NCBI RefSeq assembly: GCF_039523175.1
Contig: NZ_BAAAEU010000001.1
Coordinates: 186,001-250,000, forward strand
Reading direction: 5' to 3'
DNA length: 64,000 bases
Source of the DNA: Dokdonella_A soli
GTDB taxonomy: Bacteria > Pseudomonadota > Gammaproteobacteria > Xanthomonadales > Rhodanobacteraceae
Below, in pieces: positions 51,680 through 61,071 of this stretch. The notes under the pieces were generated by a model. It worked only from the letters and a program-made list of their open reading frames with translations. It searched no databases and had not been told where the DNA came from. Numbering within the stretch: the first letter of the stretch is position 1; the number at the start of each line of letters is the position of its first letter. The position numbers were made by a program, and so were the translations under genes.

Positions 51680-53752
51680 TCAACGCATCGCGCCAAAACC
51701 CCCGCTCGCCCACCACACGCCGCCGAGCAGCGCGATCAGGCCGAGGATCATTGCGAAGGCATAGTGGTAGAGATAGCCGGACTGCAGCCAGCGCACCGTC
51801 GCAGCGGTGCGGTTGACCAGCGCCGCGGAACCGTCGATGGCCACGCCGTCGATCACGCCGACATCGCCGCCCTTCCACAGACCACGACCGAGCGCGACAC
51901 CGCCGCGCGCGAACACCATCTGGTACAGCTCGTCGACCCAGTACTTGTGTGCGAGCAGGCTGTAGAGCGGATGCAGTGATTTCTTAGCCTTGTCGGCGAT
52001 GCCCGGGTTCAGCAACCAGATATACGTCGCGACGGCGAAGCCCGCGAACGCGATCCAGAACGGCGCCTGCGTGAAGCCGTGCAGCAGCATCGCGAGCGGC
52101 CCGTGGAATTCGTGGCCGAGTTCGCCGAGCACATTGTTCGCCTCATTGACGCGGATCGCACCGCCGAACCAGTCGCCGAACAGCATCGGACCGATCGTGC
52201 TCCAGCCGACCAGCACGGACGGGATCGCGAGCAGCACCAGCGGCAGCGTGATCACCCACGGCGACTCGTGCGGCGGATGGTCGAGATGGCCCGGTTCATG
52301 TCCCGGTTCTTCCTGCGGTGCGTGCTCGTTGCCGTTGTTGTTCTGGTGCGCGGCGTGCTTGCCGTGCCCGACGACGAAGCGCTCCTTGCCGTGGAAGGTC
52401 ATGTAGAGCAGGCGGAAACTGTACAGTGCGGTCACGAACACGCCGGCCATCACGCAGAAGTAGGCGTAGCCGGAGCCGAAGCGGTGCGACTCACCGACTG
52501 CCTCGATGATCGCGTCCTTCGAGAAGAAACCGGCAAAGCCCGGTGCACCGGCCAGCGCGAGCGAACCCAGCCACATCGTGATCCAGGTGACCGGCATGTA
52601 CTTCTTCAGGCCGCCCATGTAGCGCATGTCCTGCTCGTGATGCATCGCGACGATCACCGAGCCGGCGCCGAGGAAGAGCAATGCCTTGAAGAACGCATGC
52701 GTCATCAGGTGGTAGACGCCGCCGGCGTACGCGGACACGCCGAGCGCGACCGTCATGTAGCCGAGCTGCGACAGCGTCGAATACGCAACCACGCGCTTGA
52801 TGTCGTTCTGAACGATGCCAATCAATCCGGTGAACAGCGCAGTGGTCGCGCCGATGATCAGCACGAACGACAGCGCAGTGTCGCTGAGTTCGAACAGCGG
52901 CGACATGCGCGCGACCATGAAGATGCCGGCGGTCACCATCGTTGCCGCATGGATCAGCGCCGAGATCGGGGTCGGGCCTTCCATCGAATCGGGCAGCCAC
53001 ACGTGCAGCGGCACCTGCGCGGACTTGCCCATCGCGCCGATGAACAGGCAGATGCAGATGAGGGTCGCGATATGCCACGGATGGCCGGCGAAGATCTCGA
53101 CGGTCTTCGTACCAGCCGCCGGATCAAGCGCACCGGCAAACACCTGCGCATAGTCGAGCGAGCCGAACCAGAACAGCACACCGGCGATGCCGAGCAGGAA
53201 ACCGAAATCACCGACGCGGTTGACCAGGAACGCCTTCAGGTTCGCGAAGATCGCGGTCGGGCGCTTGAACCAGAAGCCGATCAGCAGATACGAAACGAGT
53301 CCGACCGCTTCCCAGCCGAAGAACAGCTGCAGGAAGTTGTTGCTCATCACCAGCATCAGCATCGAGAACGTGAACAGCGCGATGTAGCTGAAGAAGCGCG
53401 AGAAGCCGTCGTCATCGGCCATGTAGCCGATCGTGTAGATGTGCACCATCAGCGAGACGAAGGTGACGACGACCATCATCATCGCGGTCAGGCGGTCGAC
53501 CAGGAAGCCGACATGCGCGCCGAAACCACCGACCTGGAACCAGGTGTAGAGGTCCTGGTTGAAAGTCCCTGCCCCGCCCCAGACCAACTGGTACAGCACG
53601 TGGAACGACAGCACGCAGGACAGCGCGACGCCGGCGATCGTGACGCCCGCGGCGCCGACGCGCCCGATCTGGTTGCGGAACAGTCCTGCGACGACCGCGC
53701 CGAACAGCGGCGCGAGCACGATGAGGAGGAGAAGGGTTTTCGAGAGAACCAT
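51680..53752 (-). CDS. nuoL: NADH-quinone oxidoreductase subunit L
   Basis: 690-residue distal proton pump of complex I with about 16 helices and the long lateral helix near the C-terminus. Landmarks: FFGWEAVGLVSYLLIGFW (key glutamate), KSAQVPLHVWLPDSMEGPTPISALIHAATMVTAG, and a His-rich loop around 490-515 (HGKHAAHQNNNGNEHAPQ, HEPGHLDHPPHES) that is longer than in E. coli and may be a species feature. Three bases before it ends nuoK. Confidence 0.96.
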   Translation of the reverse strand: MVLSKTLLLLIVLAPLFGAVVAGLFRNQIGRVGAAGVTIAGVALSCVLSFHVLYQLVWGGAGTFNQDLYTWFQVGGFGAHVGFLVDRLTAMMMVVVTFVSLMVHIYTIGYMADDDGFSRFFSYIALFTFSMLMLVMSNNFLQLFFGWEAVGLVSYLLIGFWFKRPTAIFANLKAFLVNRVGDFGFLLGIAGVLFWFGSLDYAQVFAGALDPAAGTKTVEIFAGHPWHIATLICICLFIGAMGKSAQVPLHVWLPDSMEGPTPISALIHAATMVTAGIFMVARMSPLFELSDTALSFVLIIGATTALFTGLIGIVQNDIKRVVAYSTLSQLGYMTVALGVSAYAGGVYHLMTHAFFKALLFLGAGSVIVAMHHEQDMRYMGGLKKYMPVTWITMWLGSLALAGAPGFAGFFSKDAIIEAVGESHRFGSGYAYFCVMAGVFVTALYSFRLLYMTFHGKERFVVGHGKHAAHQNNNGNEHAPQEEPGHEPGHLDHPPHESPWVITLPLVLLAIPSVLVGWSTIGPMLFGDWFGGAIRVNEANNVLGELGHEFHGPLAMLLHGFTQAPFWIAFAGFAVATYIWLLNPGIADKAKKSLHPLYSLLAHKYWVDELYQMVFARGGVALGRGLWKGGDVGVIDGVAIDGSAALVNRTAATVRWLQSGYLYHYAFAMILGLIALLGGVWWASGGFGAMR

Positions 53753-53755
53753 CTG

Positions 53756-54061
53756 TTAGCCCTTCAAGCTGTCGATTTCGTCGACGTTGATCGTGGCGCG
53801 GTTGCGGAACAGCACGACCAGGATCGCGAGACCGATCGCGGACTCGGCCGCGGCGACGGTGAGGATGAAGAACACGAACACCTGCCCCGACGGATCGCCG
53901 AGGTAGCGCGAGAACGCGACGAAGTTCGTGTTCACCGCGAGCAGCATCAGCTCGATCGCCATCAGCAGCACGATCACGTTCTTGCGATTGATGAAGATGC
54001 CGGCGACGGCGACGCAGAACAGGATCGCGCCGAGGGTCAGGAAATGGGCGAGCGTGATCAT
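53756..54061 (-). CDS. nuoK: NADH-quinone oxidoreductase subunit K
   Basis: 101-residue membrane subunit with three helices; the two buried glutamates needed for proton transfer lie in LLMAIELMLLAVNTNFVAF and VAAAESAIGLAILV. Start ATG 54059-54061 overlaps the nuoJ stop by four bases. A longer open frame upstream runs inside nuoJ. Confidence 0.95.
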   Translation of the reverse strand: MITLAHFLTLGAILFCVAVAGIFINRKNVIVLLMAIELMLLAVNTNFVAFSRYLGDPSGQVFVFFILTVAAAESAIGLAILVVLFRNRATINVDEIDSLKG

Positions 54062-54687
54062 GGCGCGGGCGACTCCGGATGGGAGGCAACGGGTTTCTCG
54101 GCGGCCATCTTGACGATGCGGATGCGGTCGCGCGGCTCGACGCGAACCTGGCGGCCCGGATCCTGCGTCTTGGTGCCGGTGCGGCGGCGCAGGGTCAGCG
54201 GCACCGCGGCCACGATCGCAACGGTCAGGATCAGTGCAGCGACCTCGAACGGCAGCAGGAACTGGCTGAACAGCGCGCTCGCGAGCCATGTGGTGTTCGA
54301 CATGCCGGCCGCCGCGGCCGGATCGACGGACGGCGCAACTTCGGTCACGCGCACGCCGATCAGGCTCAGCATCTCGACCAGCATCACGATGGCGACCAGG
54401 AGACCGACCGGCAGCGCGCGCATGAAACCTTCACGCAACGGGTCGAGGTCGAGGTCGAGCATCATCACCACGAACAGGAACAGCACCATCACCGCGCCGA
54501 CGTAGACCAGCACCAGCGCGATCGCGAGGAACTCGGCGTCAGCGAGCAGCCAGGTGCAGGCGGTCGAGAAGAACGTGAGTACGAGGCACAGCGCCGCATG
54601 CACCGGGTTGCGCACCGAGATCACGGCCAGTGCCGCGCCGACCGTGATCGCCGCGAACGCGTAGAAGCAGATCAGTTGGAAGGTCAT
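54058..54687 (-). CDS. nuoJ: NADH-quinone oxidoreductase subunit J
   Basis: 209-residue membrane subunit with five helices; the helix 3 region YVGAVMVLFLFVVMMLDLD, which forms a pi-bulge in complex I, is clear. C-terminal 40 residues are a polar tail ending ASHPESPAP. 262 bases of repeat DNA separate it from nuoI. Confidence 0.93.
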   Translation of the reverse strand: MTFQLICFYAFAAITVGAALAVISVRNPVHAALCLVLTFFSTACTWLLADAEFLAIALVLVYVGAVMVLFLFVVMMLDLDLDPLREGFMRALPVGLLVAIVMLVEMLSLIGVRVTEVAPSVDPAAAAGMSNTTWLASALFSQFLLPFEVAALILTVAIVAAVPLTLRRRTGTKTQDPGRQVRVEPRDRIRIVKMAAEKPVASHPESPAP

Positions 54688-54717
54688 GCCGCTGCTCCAA
54701 CGTACGACGTGTTGACT

Positions 54718-54922
54718 CCCTCTCCCCCAACGGCTCCACCGTTGGGGGAGAGGGTTGGGGTGAGGGGGCGAGGCGTCACGCGAACGAAACCATCGCGGTC
54801 TGCGACGCGCCCGCTACAAAACGCTGCGCATGACTGGATCTTCGTCAGCTTCACTGTCTCGCCTCTGTGGAGCCTCGCCCCCTCACCCAACCCTCTCCCC
54901 CGAGCAAGCTCGGGGGAGAGGG
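54718..54922. repeat. CCCTCTCCCCC-type inverted repeats between nuoI and nuoJ
   Basis: Left hairpin CCCTCTCCCCCAACGG with its complement (54718-54754), followed by TTGGGGTGAGGGGGCGAGGC; right half (54872-54922) carries the inverted GCCTCGCCCCCTCACCC stretch and another hairpin around CCGAGCAAGCTCGG. The two halves are inverted copies flanking about 95 bases. A common gammaproteobacterial repeat type. Confidence 0.85.
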
Positions 54923-54949
54923 CATTCATGATTGCGCCATCGGTCGTGA

Positions 54950-55438
54950 TCATCGGTACGCCGCATCCTGCGCACGATCGGCGGCAATCTGTTTCTCGAA
55001 GCGGTCGCCGATCGCCAGCAACTGCTGCTTGTTCACGACGTTCTCGCCACGCTTCTCGAAGTGGTATTCGTGGATCGAGGTCTCGACGATCGAATCGACC
55101 GGGCAGCTCTCTTCGCAGAAGCCGCAGTAGATGCACTTGAACAGGTCGATGTCGTAACGCGTGGTGCGTCGCGTACCGTCCTCGCGCGGCGCCGAGTCGA
55201 TCGTGATCGCGAGCGCCGGGCACACCGCCTCGCACAGCTTGCACGCGATGCAGCGCTCCTCGCCGTTCGGGTAGCGGCGCAGCGCATGCAAACCACGAAA
55301 GCGGTTCGACTTCGGGATGTGCTCCATCGGATAGCGCACCGTGTACTTCGGGCGCCACAGATACTTGAAGGTCAGCACGAGGCCGCCGATCAGTTCCAGC
55401 AGGAGAAGACTCTTGAGATAGCTTGTGACTCGATTCAT
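54950..55438 (-). CDS. nuoI: NADH-quinone oxidoreductase subunit I
   Basis: 162-residue peripheral-arm subunit carrying clusters N6a and N6b in two 8-Cys ferredoxin motifs, CIACKLCEAVCPALAI and CIYCGFCEESCPVDSI. N-terminal helix anchors it at the membrane (MNRVTSYLKSLLLLELIGGL). Start at ATG 55436-55438, nine bases after AGG; another ATG two codons upstream is too close to that site. Confidence 0.95.
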   Translation of the reverse strand: MNRVTSYLKSLLLLELIGGLVLTFKYLWRPKYTVRYPMEHIPKSNRFRGLHALRRYPNGEERCIACKLCEAVCPALAITIDSAPREDGTRRTTRYDIDLFKCIYCGFCEESCPVDSIVETSIHEYHFEKRGENVVNKQQLLAIGDRFEKQIAADRAQDAAYR

Positions 55439-55449
55439 TGCCATTGGCC

Positions 55450-56499
55450 TCAAGCGCCCGTCCCGGCCCAGCCGAGGTACTTCATGCAACCCGCGACGAA
55501 CACCCACACGATCGTGATCGGGATGAAGACCTTCCAGCCGAGCCGCATGATCTGGTCATAGCGGTAGCGCGGGAAGCTCGCGCGAAACCAGACATACGCG
55601 GTCGCGAAAAAGAATGCCTTGGCGCAGAGCCACCACCAGCCCGGCGCACCCAGCGCGCCCCAGGACTGCGGAAAGATCGACAGCCAGCCCCCGAGGAACA
55701 GGATCGGCGCCAGGAACGAGATCAGGATCATGTTCGCGTATTCGGTCAGGAAGAACACCGCGAACGGCGCCCCCGAATACTCGACGTGGAAACCGGCGAC
55801 GATCTCCGACTCACCTTCGGCCACGTCGAACGGCGCGCGGTTCGTCTCGGCCACGCCGGACACGAAGTAGATGATGAACATCGGCAGCAACGGCCACATG
55901 AACCAATTGCCGATGCCGAAGCGTCCCGCCTGGGCGTTGACGATGTCGGACAGATTCAGGCTGCCGGCGAGGATCAGCACGCTGACCAGCGAGAAGCCCA
56001 TCGCGATCTCGTAGGACACGGTCTGCGCCGCCGCGCGCATCGCGCCGAGCATCGCGTAGCGTGAGTTCGAGGCCCAGCCGGCGAGGATGATGCCGTACAC
56101 GCCCATCGAGGTCATCGCAAGCAAGAACAGCAGGCCCGCGTTCGCATTCGACCAGGCCTTGTGGTCGCCGAACGGAATCACCGACCAGGCCGCGAAGCCC
56201 GGAATCAACGCCCACAGCGGCGCGAGCAGGAACAGCTTCTTGCTCGCGTTGGCCGGATAGATGACTTCCTTCAGCAGCAGCTTGAACACGTCGGCGAAGG
56301 TCTGCGCGAGACCGAACGGTCCGACCTTGTTCGGCCCCATGCGCACATGCATCCAGCCGATGACCTTGCGCTCCCACCACACGTACATCGCGACCGCGAT
56401 GATCAGCGGCAGCAGCGGGAACACGAACAGGCTGAGCGCCATCGTCAGCGTCGGGAAGGTCGTGGCGCACCAGTGGTAGGCGTCGATGATCCAGTTCAT
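55450..56499 (-). CDS. nuoH: NADH-quinone oxidoreductase subunit H
   Basis: 349-residue membrane subunit at the quinone-binding junction of complex I, eight to nine helices. Conserved WWERKVIGWMHVRMGPNKVGPFGLAQTFADVFKLLLKE (cut here to its parts WERKVIGWMHVRMGPNKVG and QTFADVFKLLLKE) and the ETNRAPFDVAEGESEIVAGF loop with key glutamates are present. Starts seven bases after nuoG. Confidence 0.95.
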   Translation of the reverse strand: MNWIIDAYHWCATTFPTLTMALSLFVFPLLPLIIAVAMYVWWERKVIGWMHVRMGPNKVGPFGLAQTFADVFKLLLKEVIYPANASKKLFLLAPLWALIPGFAAWSVIPFGDHKAWSNANAGLLFLLAMTSMGVYGIILAGWASNSRYAMLGAMRAAAQTVSYEIAMGFSLVSVLILAGSLNLSDIVNAQAGRFGIGNWFMWPLLPMFIIYFVSGVAETNRAPFDVAEGESEIVAGFHVEYSGAPFAVFFLTEYANMILISFLAPILFLGGWLSIFPQSWGALGAPGWWWLCAKAFFFATAYVWFRASFPRYRYDQIMRLGWKVFIPITIVWVFVAGCMKYLGWAGTGA

Positions 56500-56506
56500 G
56501 TCGTCG

Positions 56507-58885
56507 TTACGCCTTCACGATGTCGAGGGCGCCGCCGTAGGGCGGCAGGCTCGCGGTCGCGGCATGGCCGGCCTCGACCCAGGCGCCGCCTCGCGGGACG
56601 CGTGTCGAAAGCTCGACCGGTAGCGCGACGCCGGACACGCGTGCGTTCGCGCCGTTGCCCAGACCGAGCGCCAGCGCATCTTCCGGATGCAGGGTGACGC
56701 AAGCGGAGCGGTTAAGCGGATGCGCCTGCAGCGCAGGCGTGCGGCGCAGAACCGCGTCGGCGCGGTAGATCGCGGTGGTCGCGATGCGCGCGAACTTGCC
56801 TGCAAGAACCGACGTAGGAGTGGCTTCAGCCGCGATGCCTTGTCGTTGCGCCATCGTTGTCGGGATCGCGGCTGAAGCCGCTCCTGCGGAAGCAGCAGCC
56901 ATCTGCGCACGCACCTCGTCGATCTCGGTGAAGCCGAAGCCGTCGAGCGAAAGCGCGGAGCCGAGTGCGCGCAGGACCTTCCAACCCGGTCGCGCATCGC
57001 CCGGCAGCTTCGCCGCCGCAGCGAGCGTCTGCACGCTGCCATCGAGGTTCGTGTAGCTGCCGTCGATTTCCGGTGGCAGGCCAATTGGCAGCACGGCATG
57101 CGCGGTGCGCTGCACGCCCTTGCAGGCATAGGCGCCGATGTAGACGTGGAAATCCGCCGTGCTGCGTGCGTGATCGTAGGCAGCCGGCGCGCTGGTGTCC
57201 TGCGAACCCGCGTGATAGACGATCAGATGCTTCGGCGGCTTCGCCAGCATCGCCGCCGCGTCGCGGCCGCCGGCGCGCGGCAACACACCGGCGCGCGACA
57301 GGCCGAGCGCATTCGCACCGGCCGGAATCTCGTTGTAGGCGGAGTTCGTTGCCTTGGCGACGAAGCGCGCCGCGGCACGCAGCCACGAAGCGGCCGGATG
57401 CTGCACGGCCGATTCGCCGAGAATCACGACCGAAGCGCTGGCGTCCGCGAGTTGCTTGATCAGCGCCTGCGTCGACGCATCGGCCGCGAGTCCTGCGATC
57501 GCCTGCGCCAGCGCGGACGACTCCGGCAGATGGCCTGCGTTGTTGGCTGCCTTGGCCAGCGCGAGCAACGCATCGACCAGCGCATGCGGCGCCGCGATGG
57601 TCTTGCCGGCCAGCTCGAAGTTGAACTCGAAATCCAGCGGGTTGATCGCGTAGACCTTCGCGCCGGCCCTCGCCGCCTTGCGAATGCGATGGTTGAGCAG
57701 CGGAATCTCGTGACGCGGATTGCAGCCGACCAGCAGGATCGTCTTCGCCTTCTCGATCTCGGCGACCGGCATCTCGAACGGCGTTGCGACCGGCGCGTCG
57801 GCGAAATCCAGCGTGCGCAGGCGGTGATCGATATGGTCGCTGCCGAGGCCGCGCAGCAGCTGCGCGAGCAGATGGCCCTCCTCGTTCGAGGTCAACGGCG
57901 CGACCAGCGCGCCGACGTCACCACCGGCCTGGCGCAGGCGATCGGCGACGAACGCGAGCGCTTCTGCCCATGTCGTCTCGACCAGCTCGCCGTTCCTTCG
58001 GATCATCGGTTTCTGCGCGCGATCCGCGGCGCGGAGCCCGTCGTTCGAATAGCGGTCGCGGTCCGACAGCCAGCATTCGTTGATCGCTTCGTTGTCGCGC
58101 GGCACGGCACGCAGCACTTCGCCACGGCGCGTGTGCAGCCAGAGGTTCGAGCCGAGTGCGTCGTGGTAGCCGATCGATTCGCGCGCGATCAGTTCCCAAG
58201 CGCGCGCCTTGAACCGGAACGGCTTGTTGGTCAGCGCGCCGACCGGGCAGACGTCGATCACGTTGCCGGACAGTTCGCTCATCAGCGGCTTGCCGACGTA
58301 GGTGCCGATCTGCAGGCGCTCGCCGCGTTCCATGCCGCCGAGTTCGTAGGTGCCGGCGACATCGGCCATCACGCGCACGCAGCGCGTGCACTGGATGCAA
58401 CGCGTCATCTCGGTTTCGACCAGCGGGCCGAGATCCTCGTCCGGAATCGTGCGCTTCTGCTCGACGAAGCGGCTGACCGAGCGGCCATAGCCCATCGACA
58501 GGTCCTGCAACTCGCACTCGCCGCCCTGGTCGCAGATCGGGCAGTCGAGCGGATGATTGATCAGCAGGAACTCCATCACGTTGCGCTGCGCGGACAGCGC
58601 GCGCTGCGACTGGGTCTGGATCTTCATGCCGTCGGCGACCGGCGTCGCACAGGCCGGCTGCGGCTTCGGCATCGGCTTGCCGCCCATCTCGACCTCGACC
58701 ATGCACATGCGGCAGTTCGCGGCGATCGGCAGCTTGTCGTGATAGCAGAAACGCGGAATCGCGATGCCGGCCTTGTCGGCGGCCTGGATGATCATCGAGT
58801 TCTTCGGCACGACCAGCGAACGGCCGTCGATCTCGACGGTGACGTGATCCGGCGGAACCGCGGGGGCTGCGGGCTGCGCGCTCAT
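56507..58885 (-). CDS. nuoG: NADH-quinone oxidoreductase subunit G, with an in-frame REP insertion
   Basis: 792-residue large Fe-S subunit of complex I. The first 230 residues hold the [2Fe-2S] site (CYHDKLPIAANCRMC...C), the His/Cys motif HPLDCPICDQGGECE and the [4Fe-4S] motifs CIQCTRCVRVMADVAG and GNVIDVCPVGAL; the rest is a molybdopterin-oxidoreductase-like fold without cofactor. ATG 58883-58885. A REP element at 56814-56886 is translated near residues 667-692 (AGAASAAIP...GIAAEATPTS), inserting about 25 residues in a C-terminal region. The frame stays open. Confidence 0.95.
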   Translation of the reverse strand: MSAQPAAPAVPPDHVTVEIDGRSLVVPKNSMIIQAADKAGIAIPRFCYHDKLPIAANCRMCMVEVEMGGKPMPKPQPACATPVADGMKIQTQSQRALSAQRNVMEFLLINHPLDCPICDQGGECELQDLSMGYGRSVSRFVEQKRTIPDEDLGPLVETEMTRCIQCTRCVRVMADVAGTYELGGMERGERLQIGTYVGKPLMSELSGNVIDVCPVGALTNKPFRFKARAWELIARESIGYHDALGSNLWLHTRRGEVLRAVPRDNEAINECWLSDRDRYSNDGLRAADRAQKPMIRRNGELVETTWAEALAFVADRLRQAGGDVGALVAPLTSNEEGHLLAQLLRGLGSDHIDHRLRTLDFADAPVATPFEMPVAEIEKAKTILLVGCNPRHEIPLLNHRIRKAARAGAKVYAINPLDFEFNFELAGKTIAAPHALVDALLALAKAANNAGHLPESSALAQAIAGLAADASTQALIKQLADASASVVILGESAVQHPAASWLRAAARFVAKATNSAYNEIPAGANALGLSRAGVLPRAGGRDAAAMLAKPPKHLIVYHAGSQDTSAPAAYDHARSTADFHVYIGAYACKGVQRTAHAVLPIGLPPEIDGSYTNLDGSVQTLAAAAKLPGDARPGWKVLRALGSALSLDGFGFTEIDEVRAQMAAASAGAASAAIPTTMAQRQGIAAEATPTSVLAGKFARIATTAIYRADAVLRRTPALQAHPLNRSACVTLHPEDALALGLGNGANARVSGVALPVELSTRVPRGGAWVEAGHAATASLPPYGGALDIVKA
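56814..56886. repeat. REP element inside nuoG coding sequence
   Basis: GTAGGAGTGGCTTCAGCC at the left end and its inverted, slightly diverged partner ending CTCCTGC at 56886, arms about 25 bases with 23 between. It is translated in frame as an Ala-rich insert. Confidence 0.9.
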
Positions 58886-58904
58886 CGGGCGACTCCTCGC
58901 GGAG

Positions 58905-59002
58905 TGGCGATTGGTGATTGGTGATTGGTGATTCGGAAAAGCGACAAGGAAGCCGCGCTCCCGCTTTTGCGAATCACGAATGACGAATGACGAATCACGG
59001 TC
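58905..59002. repeat. GATTGGT-type inverted repeat between nuoF and nuoG
   Basis: Three to four tandem GATTGGT units (58905-58935) face CGAATCACGAATGACGAATGACGAATCAC (read in two parts) at 58973-58999. It fills the 118-base nuoF-nuoG gap. Confidence 0.7.
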
Positions 59003-59003
59003 T

Positions 59004-60314
59004 TCATGCCGCGACTCCCAGCTTCTGGTCGACGATCGAATGCCCGTTCTTGATGAAATACTCGAACTCGTTCCAGTAGTGACGCAACATGCCCTGTACC
59101 GGCCACGCGGCCGCTTCGCCGAACGCGCAGATCGTGTGACCTTCGATCTGACCGGCGGCCTGCTTGAGGATGTCAAGATCCCCGAGCTCAGCCCTGCCCT
59201 CGACGATGCGGGTCAGCATGCGATACATCCAGCCGGTGCCTTCGCGACACGGCGTGCACTGGCCGCAGGATTCGGCGAAATAGAAGCGCGCGATGCGCTG
59301 GCAGGCGCGCACCATGCAGGTGGTCTCATCCATCACGATGACCGCGCCGGAGCCGAGACCCGAGCCGGCCTTCTGGATAGAGTCGTAGTCCATGGTCAGG
59401 CCCATCATCGTCTCGGCCGGCAGCACCGGCATCGACGAACCGCCCGGAATCACCGCCTTCAGCTGGTGGCCGTTGCGCACGCCGCCGGCCATCTCGAGCA
59501 GGTCCTTGAACGGCGTGCCGAGGCGGATCTCGTAGTTGCCCGGCTTGTTGACATGGCCGGACACCGAGAAGATCTTCGGGCCGCCGTTGTTCGGCTTGCC
59601 GACATTGAGGAACCAGTCGGCACCCTTGTTGAGGATCGCCGGCACCGAGGCGTAGGTCTCGGTGTTGTTGATCGTGGTCGGCTTGCCGTAGAGGCCGAAG
59701 TTGGCCGGGAACGGCGGCTTGAAGCGCGGCTGGCCCTTCTTGCCTTCGAGCGACTCCATCAGCGCGGTTTCCTCACCGCAGATGTAGGCGCCCGCGCCCA
59801 GCGCGTTGTGGATGTCGACGTCGATGCCCGAACCCTGAATGTTCTTGCCGAGCAAGCCCGCCGCGTACGCATCCTTCAGCGCCTGCTCGATATGCTCGAA
59901 CGGCTCATGGTGGAATTCGCCGCGCAAGTAGTTGTAGGCAACGGTCGACCCGGTCGCATAGCACGCAATCGCGAGCCCCTCGACGACCGCATGCGGATTG
60001 AAACGCAGGATGTCGCGGTCCTTGCAGGTGCCGGGCTCCGATTCATCCGAATTGCACAGGATGTACTTCTGCATCGTGCTTTTCGGCATGAACGACCACT
60101 TGAGACCGGTCGGGAAGCCGGCGCCGCCGCGCCCGCGCAAGCCGCTCTTCTTGAGCTCGTCGATGATCGTGGCCGGGTCGGGCTTCTCGGCGAGGATCTT
60201 CTTCCACGCCTTGTAGCCGTCGACCTTCAGATAGTTGTCCAGCGTCCACGGCTGCTCGAAATGCAGTGTCGTGTAGACGACCTGGTGTTCCTGTGGGGCG
60301 GGACCGTATGCCAT
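59004..60314 (-). CDS. nuoF: NADH-quinone oxidoreductase subunit F
   Basis: 436-residue NADH-binding subunit that carries FMN and one [4Fe-4S] cluster. NADH/FMN motifs GLRGRGGAGFPTGLKW (58-73) and CGEETALMESLEGKKGQPR, and the cluster ligands SCGQCTPCREGTGW with a later Cys, are present. ATG 60312-60314. Between two repeat-filled gaps. Confidence 0.96.
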   Translation of the reverse strand: MAYGPAPQEHQVVYTTLHFEQPWTLDNYLKVDGYKAWKKILAEKPDPATIIDELKKSGLRGRGGAGFPTGLKWSFMPKSTMQKYILCNSDESEPGTCKDRDILRFNPHAVVEGLAIACYATGSTVAYNYLRGEFHHEPFEHIEQALKDAYAAGLLGKNIQGSGIDVDIHNALGAGAYICGEETALMESLEGKKGQPRFKPPFPANFGLYGKPTTINNTETYASVPAILNKGADWFLNVGKPNNGGPKIFSVSGHVNKPGNYEIRLGTPFKDLLEMAGGVRNGHQLKAVIPGGSSMPVLPAETMMGLTMDYDSIQKAGSGLGSGAVIVMDETTCMVRACQRIARFYFAESCGQCTPCREGTGWMYRMLTRIVEGRAELGDLDILKQAAGQIEGHTICAFGEAAAWPVQGMLRHYWNEFEYFIKNGHSIVDQKLGVAA

Positions 60315-60350
60315 TGACCTGGGTTCGCTTCGATTTCGCGCTTGCGTTTT

Positions 60351-60426
60351 GTAGGAGCGGCTTCAGCCGCGATGTTCTTGCTCTGCGTGTACAAAGAAAA
60401 GGCATCGCGGCTGAAGCCGCTCCTAC
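60351..60426. repeat. REP-like inverted pair between nuoE and nuoF
   Basis: GTAGGAGCGGCTTCAGCC from 60351 and its inverted copy ending 60426, about 28 bases between the arms. Fills most of the 117-base gap. Confidence 0.9.
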
Positions 60427-60431
60427 AATTC

Positions 60432-60959
60432 CTATTTCAGATTGTCGAGAATCGCATCGACCTTCGCGATGTCCAGCTTCTCGTGGTAGTGACCGTTGAC
60501 GACCATCATCGGCGCGCCACAGCACGCGGCCAGGCACTCCTCTTCCTTCTTGAGGTAGATGCGACCGTCCTTGCTGCTCTCGCCGAGCTTGATGCCGTAT
60601 TTCTGCTCGCAATGGCGCACGATGTCCTCGGCGCCGTTGAGCCAGCACGAGATGTTCGTGCAGATCGCGACGTTGTTGCGCGCGACCGGCTTCGTCTCGA
60701 ACATCGAGTAGAACGTCGCGACCTCATAGCCCCAGACCTGCGGCAGGCCGAGGTAACGCGTGACGGCGGTGATCAGCTCGTCGGTCAGATGACCGCCGTT
60801 CTGTTCCTGCGCAGCCCACAGGCCCTGGATCAGCGCCGAGCGCTTGCGATCCGGCGGGAACTTGGCCACCCAATGGTCGATATGCTCGCGCGTATGCGCA
60901 TTCAACGCGACCTGCGGGTCGACATCCTTGACCTGCTCGTAAGTGCCGGTCGCTTTCAT
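60432..60959 (-). CDS. nuoE: NADH-quinone oxidoreductase subunit E
   Basis: 175-residue thioredoxin-like subunit with a [2Fe-2S] cluster; ligands in CTNISC (about 110-115) and CLAACCGAP (about 150-158). The helical N-terminal bundle ALIQGLWAAQEQNGG...YLGLPQVWGYEVATFYSMF is typical. Start ATG 60957-60959; the longer frame upstream enters a repeat. Confidence 0.95.
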   Translation of the reverse strand: MKATGTYEQVKDVDPQVALNAHTREHIDHWVAKFPPDRKRSALIQGLWAAQEQNGGHLTDELITAVTRYLGLPQVWGYEVATFYSMFETKPVARNNVAICTNISCWLNGAEDIVRHCEQKYGIKLGESSKDGRIYLKKEEECLAACCGAPMMVVNGHYHEKLDIAKVDAILDNLK

Positions 60960-60999
60960 GGCGCGCACCGATCTTCCAAAGCCTTGTGAAACACTCCCA

Positions 61000-61071
61000 C
61001 CGTTCGTGCTGAGGTATCGAAGCACGAACGAGCGTCGTGCCGTTCACCCTTCGATACCTCAGGGCGAACGG
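61000..61071. repeat. Inverted repeat between nuoD and nuoE
   Basis: Arms of about 23 bases, CCGTTCGTGCTGAGGTATCG (from 61000) and its near-complement ending GCGAACGG at 61071, 26 bases apart. A third repeat family within the same operon. Confidence 0.85.
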
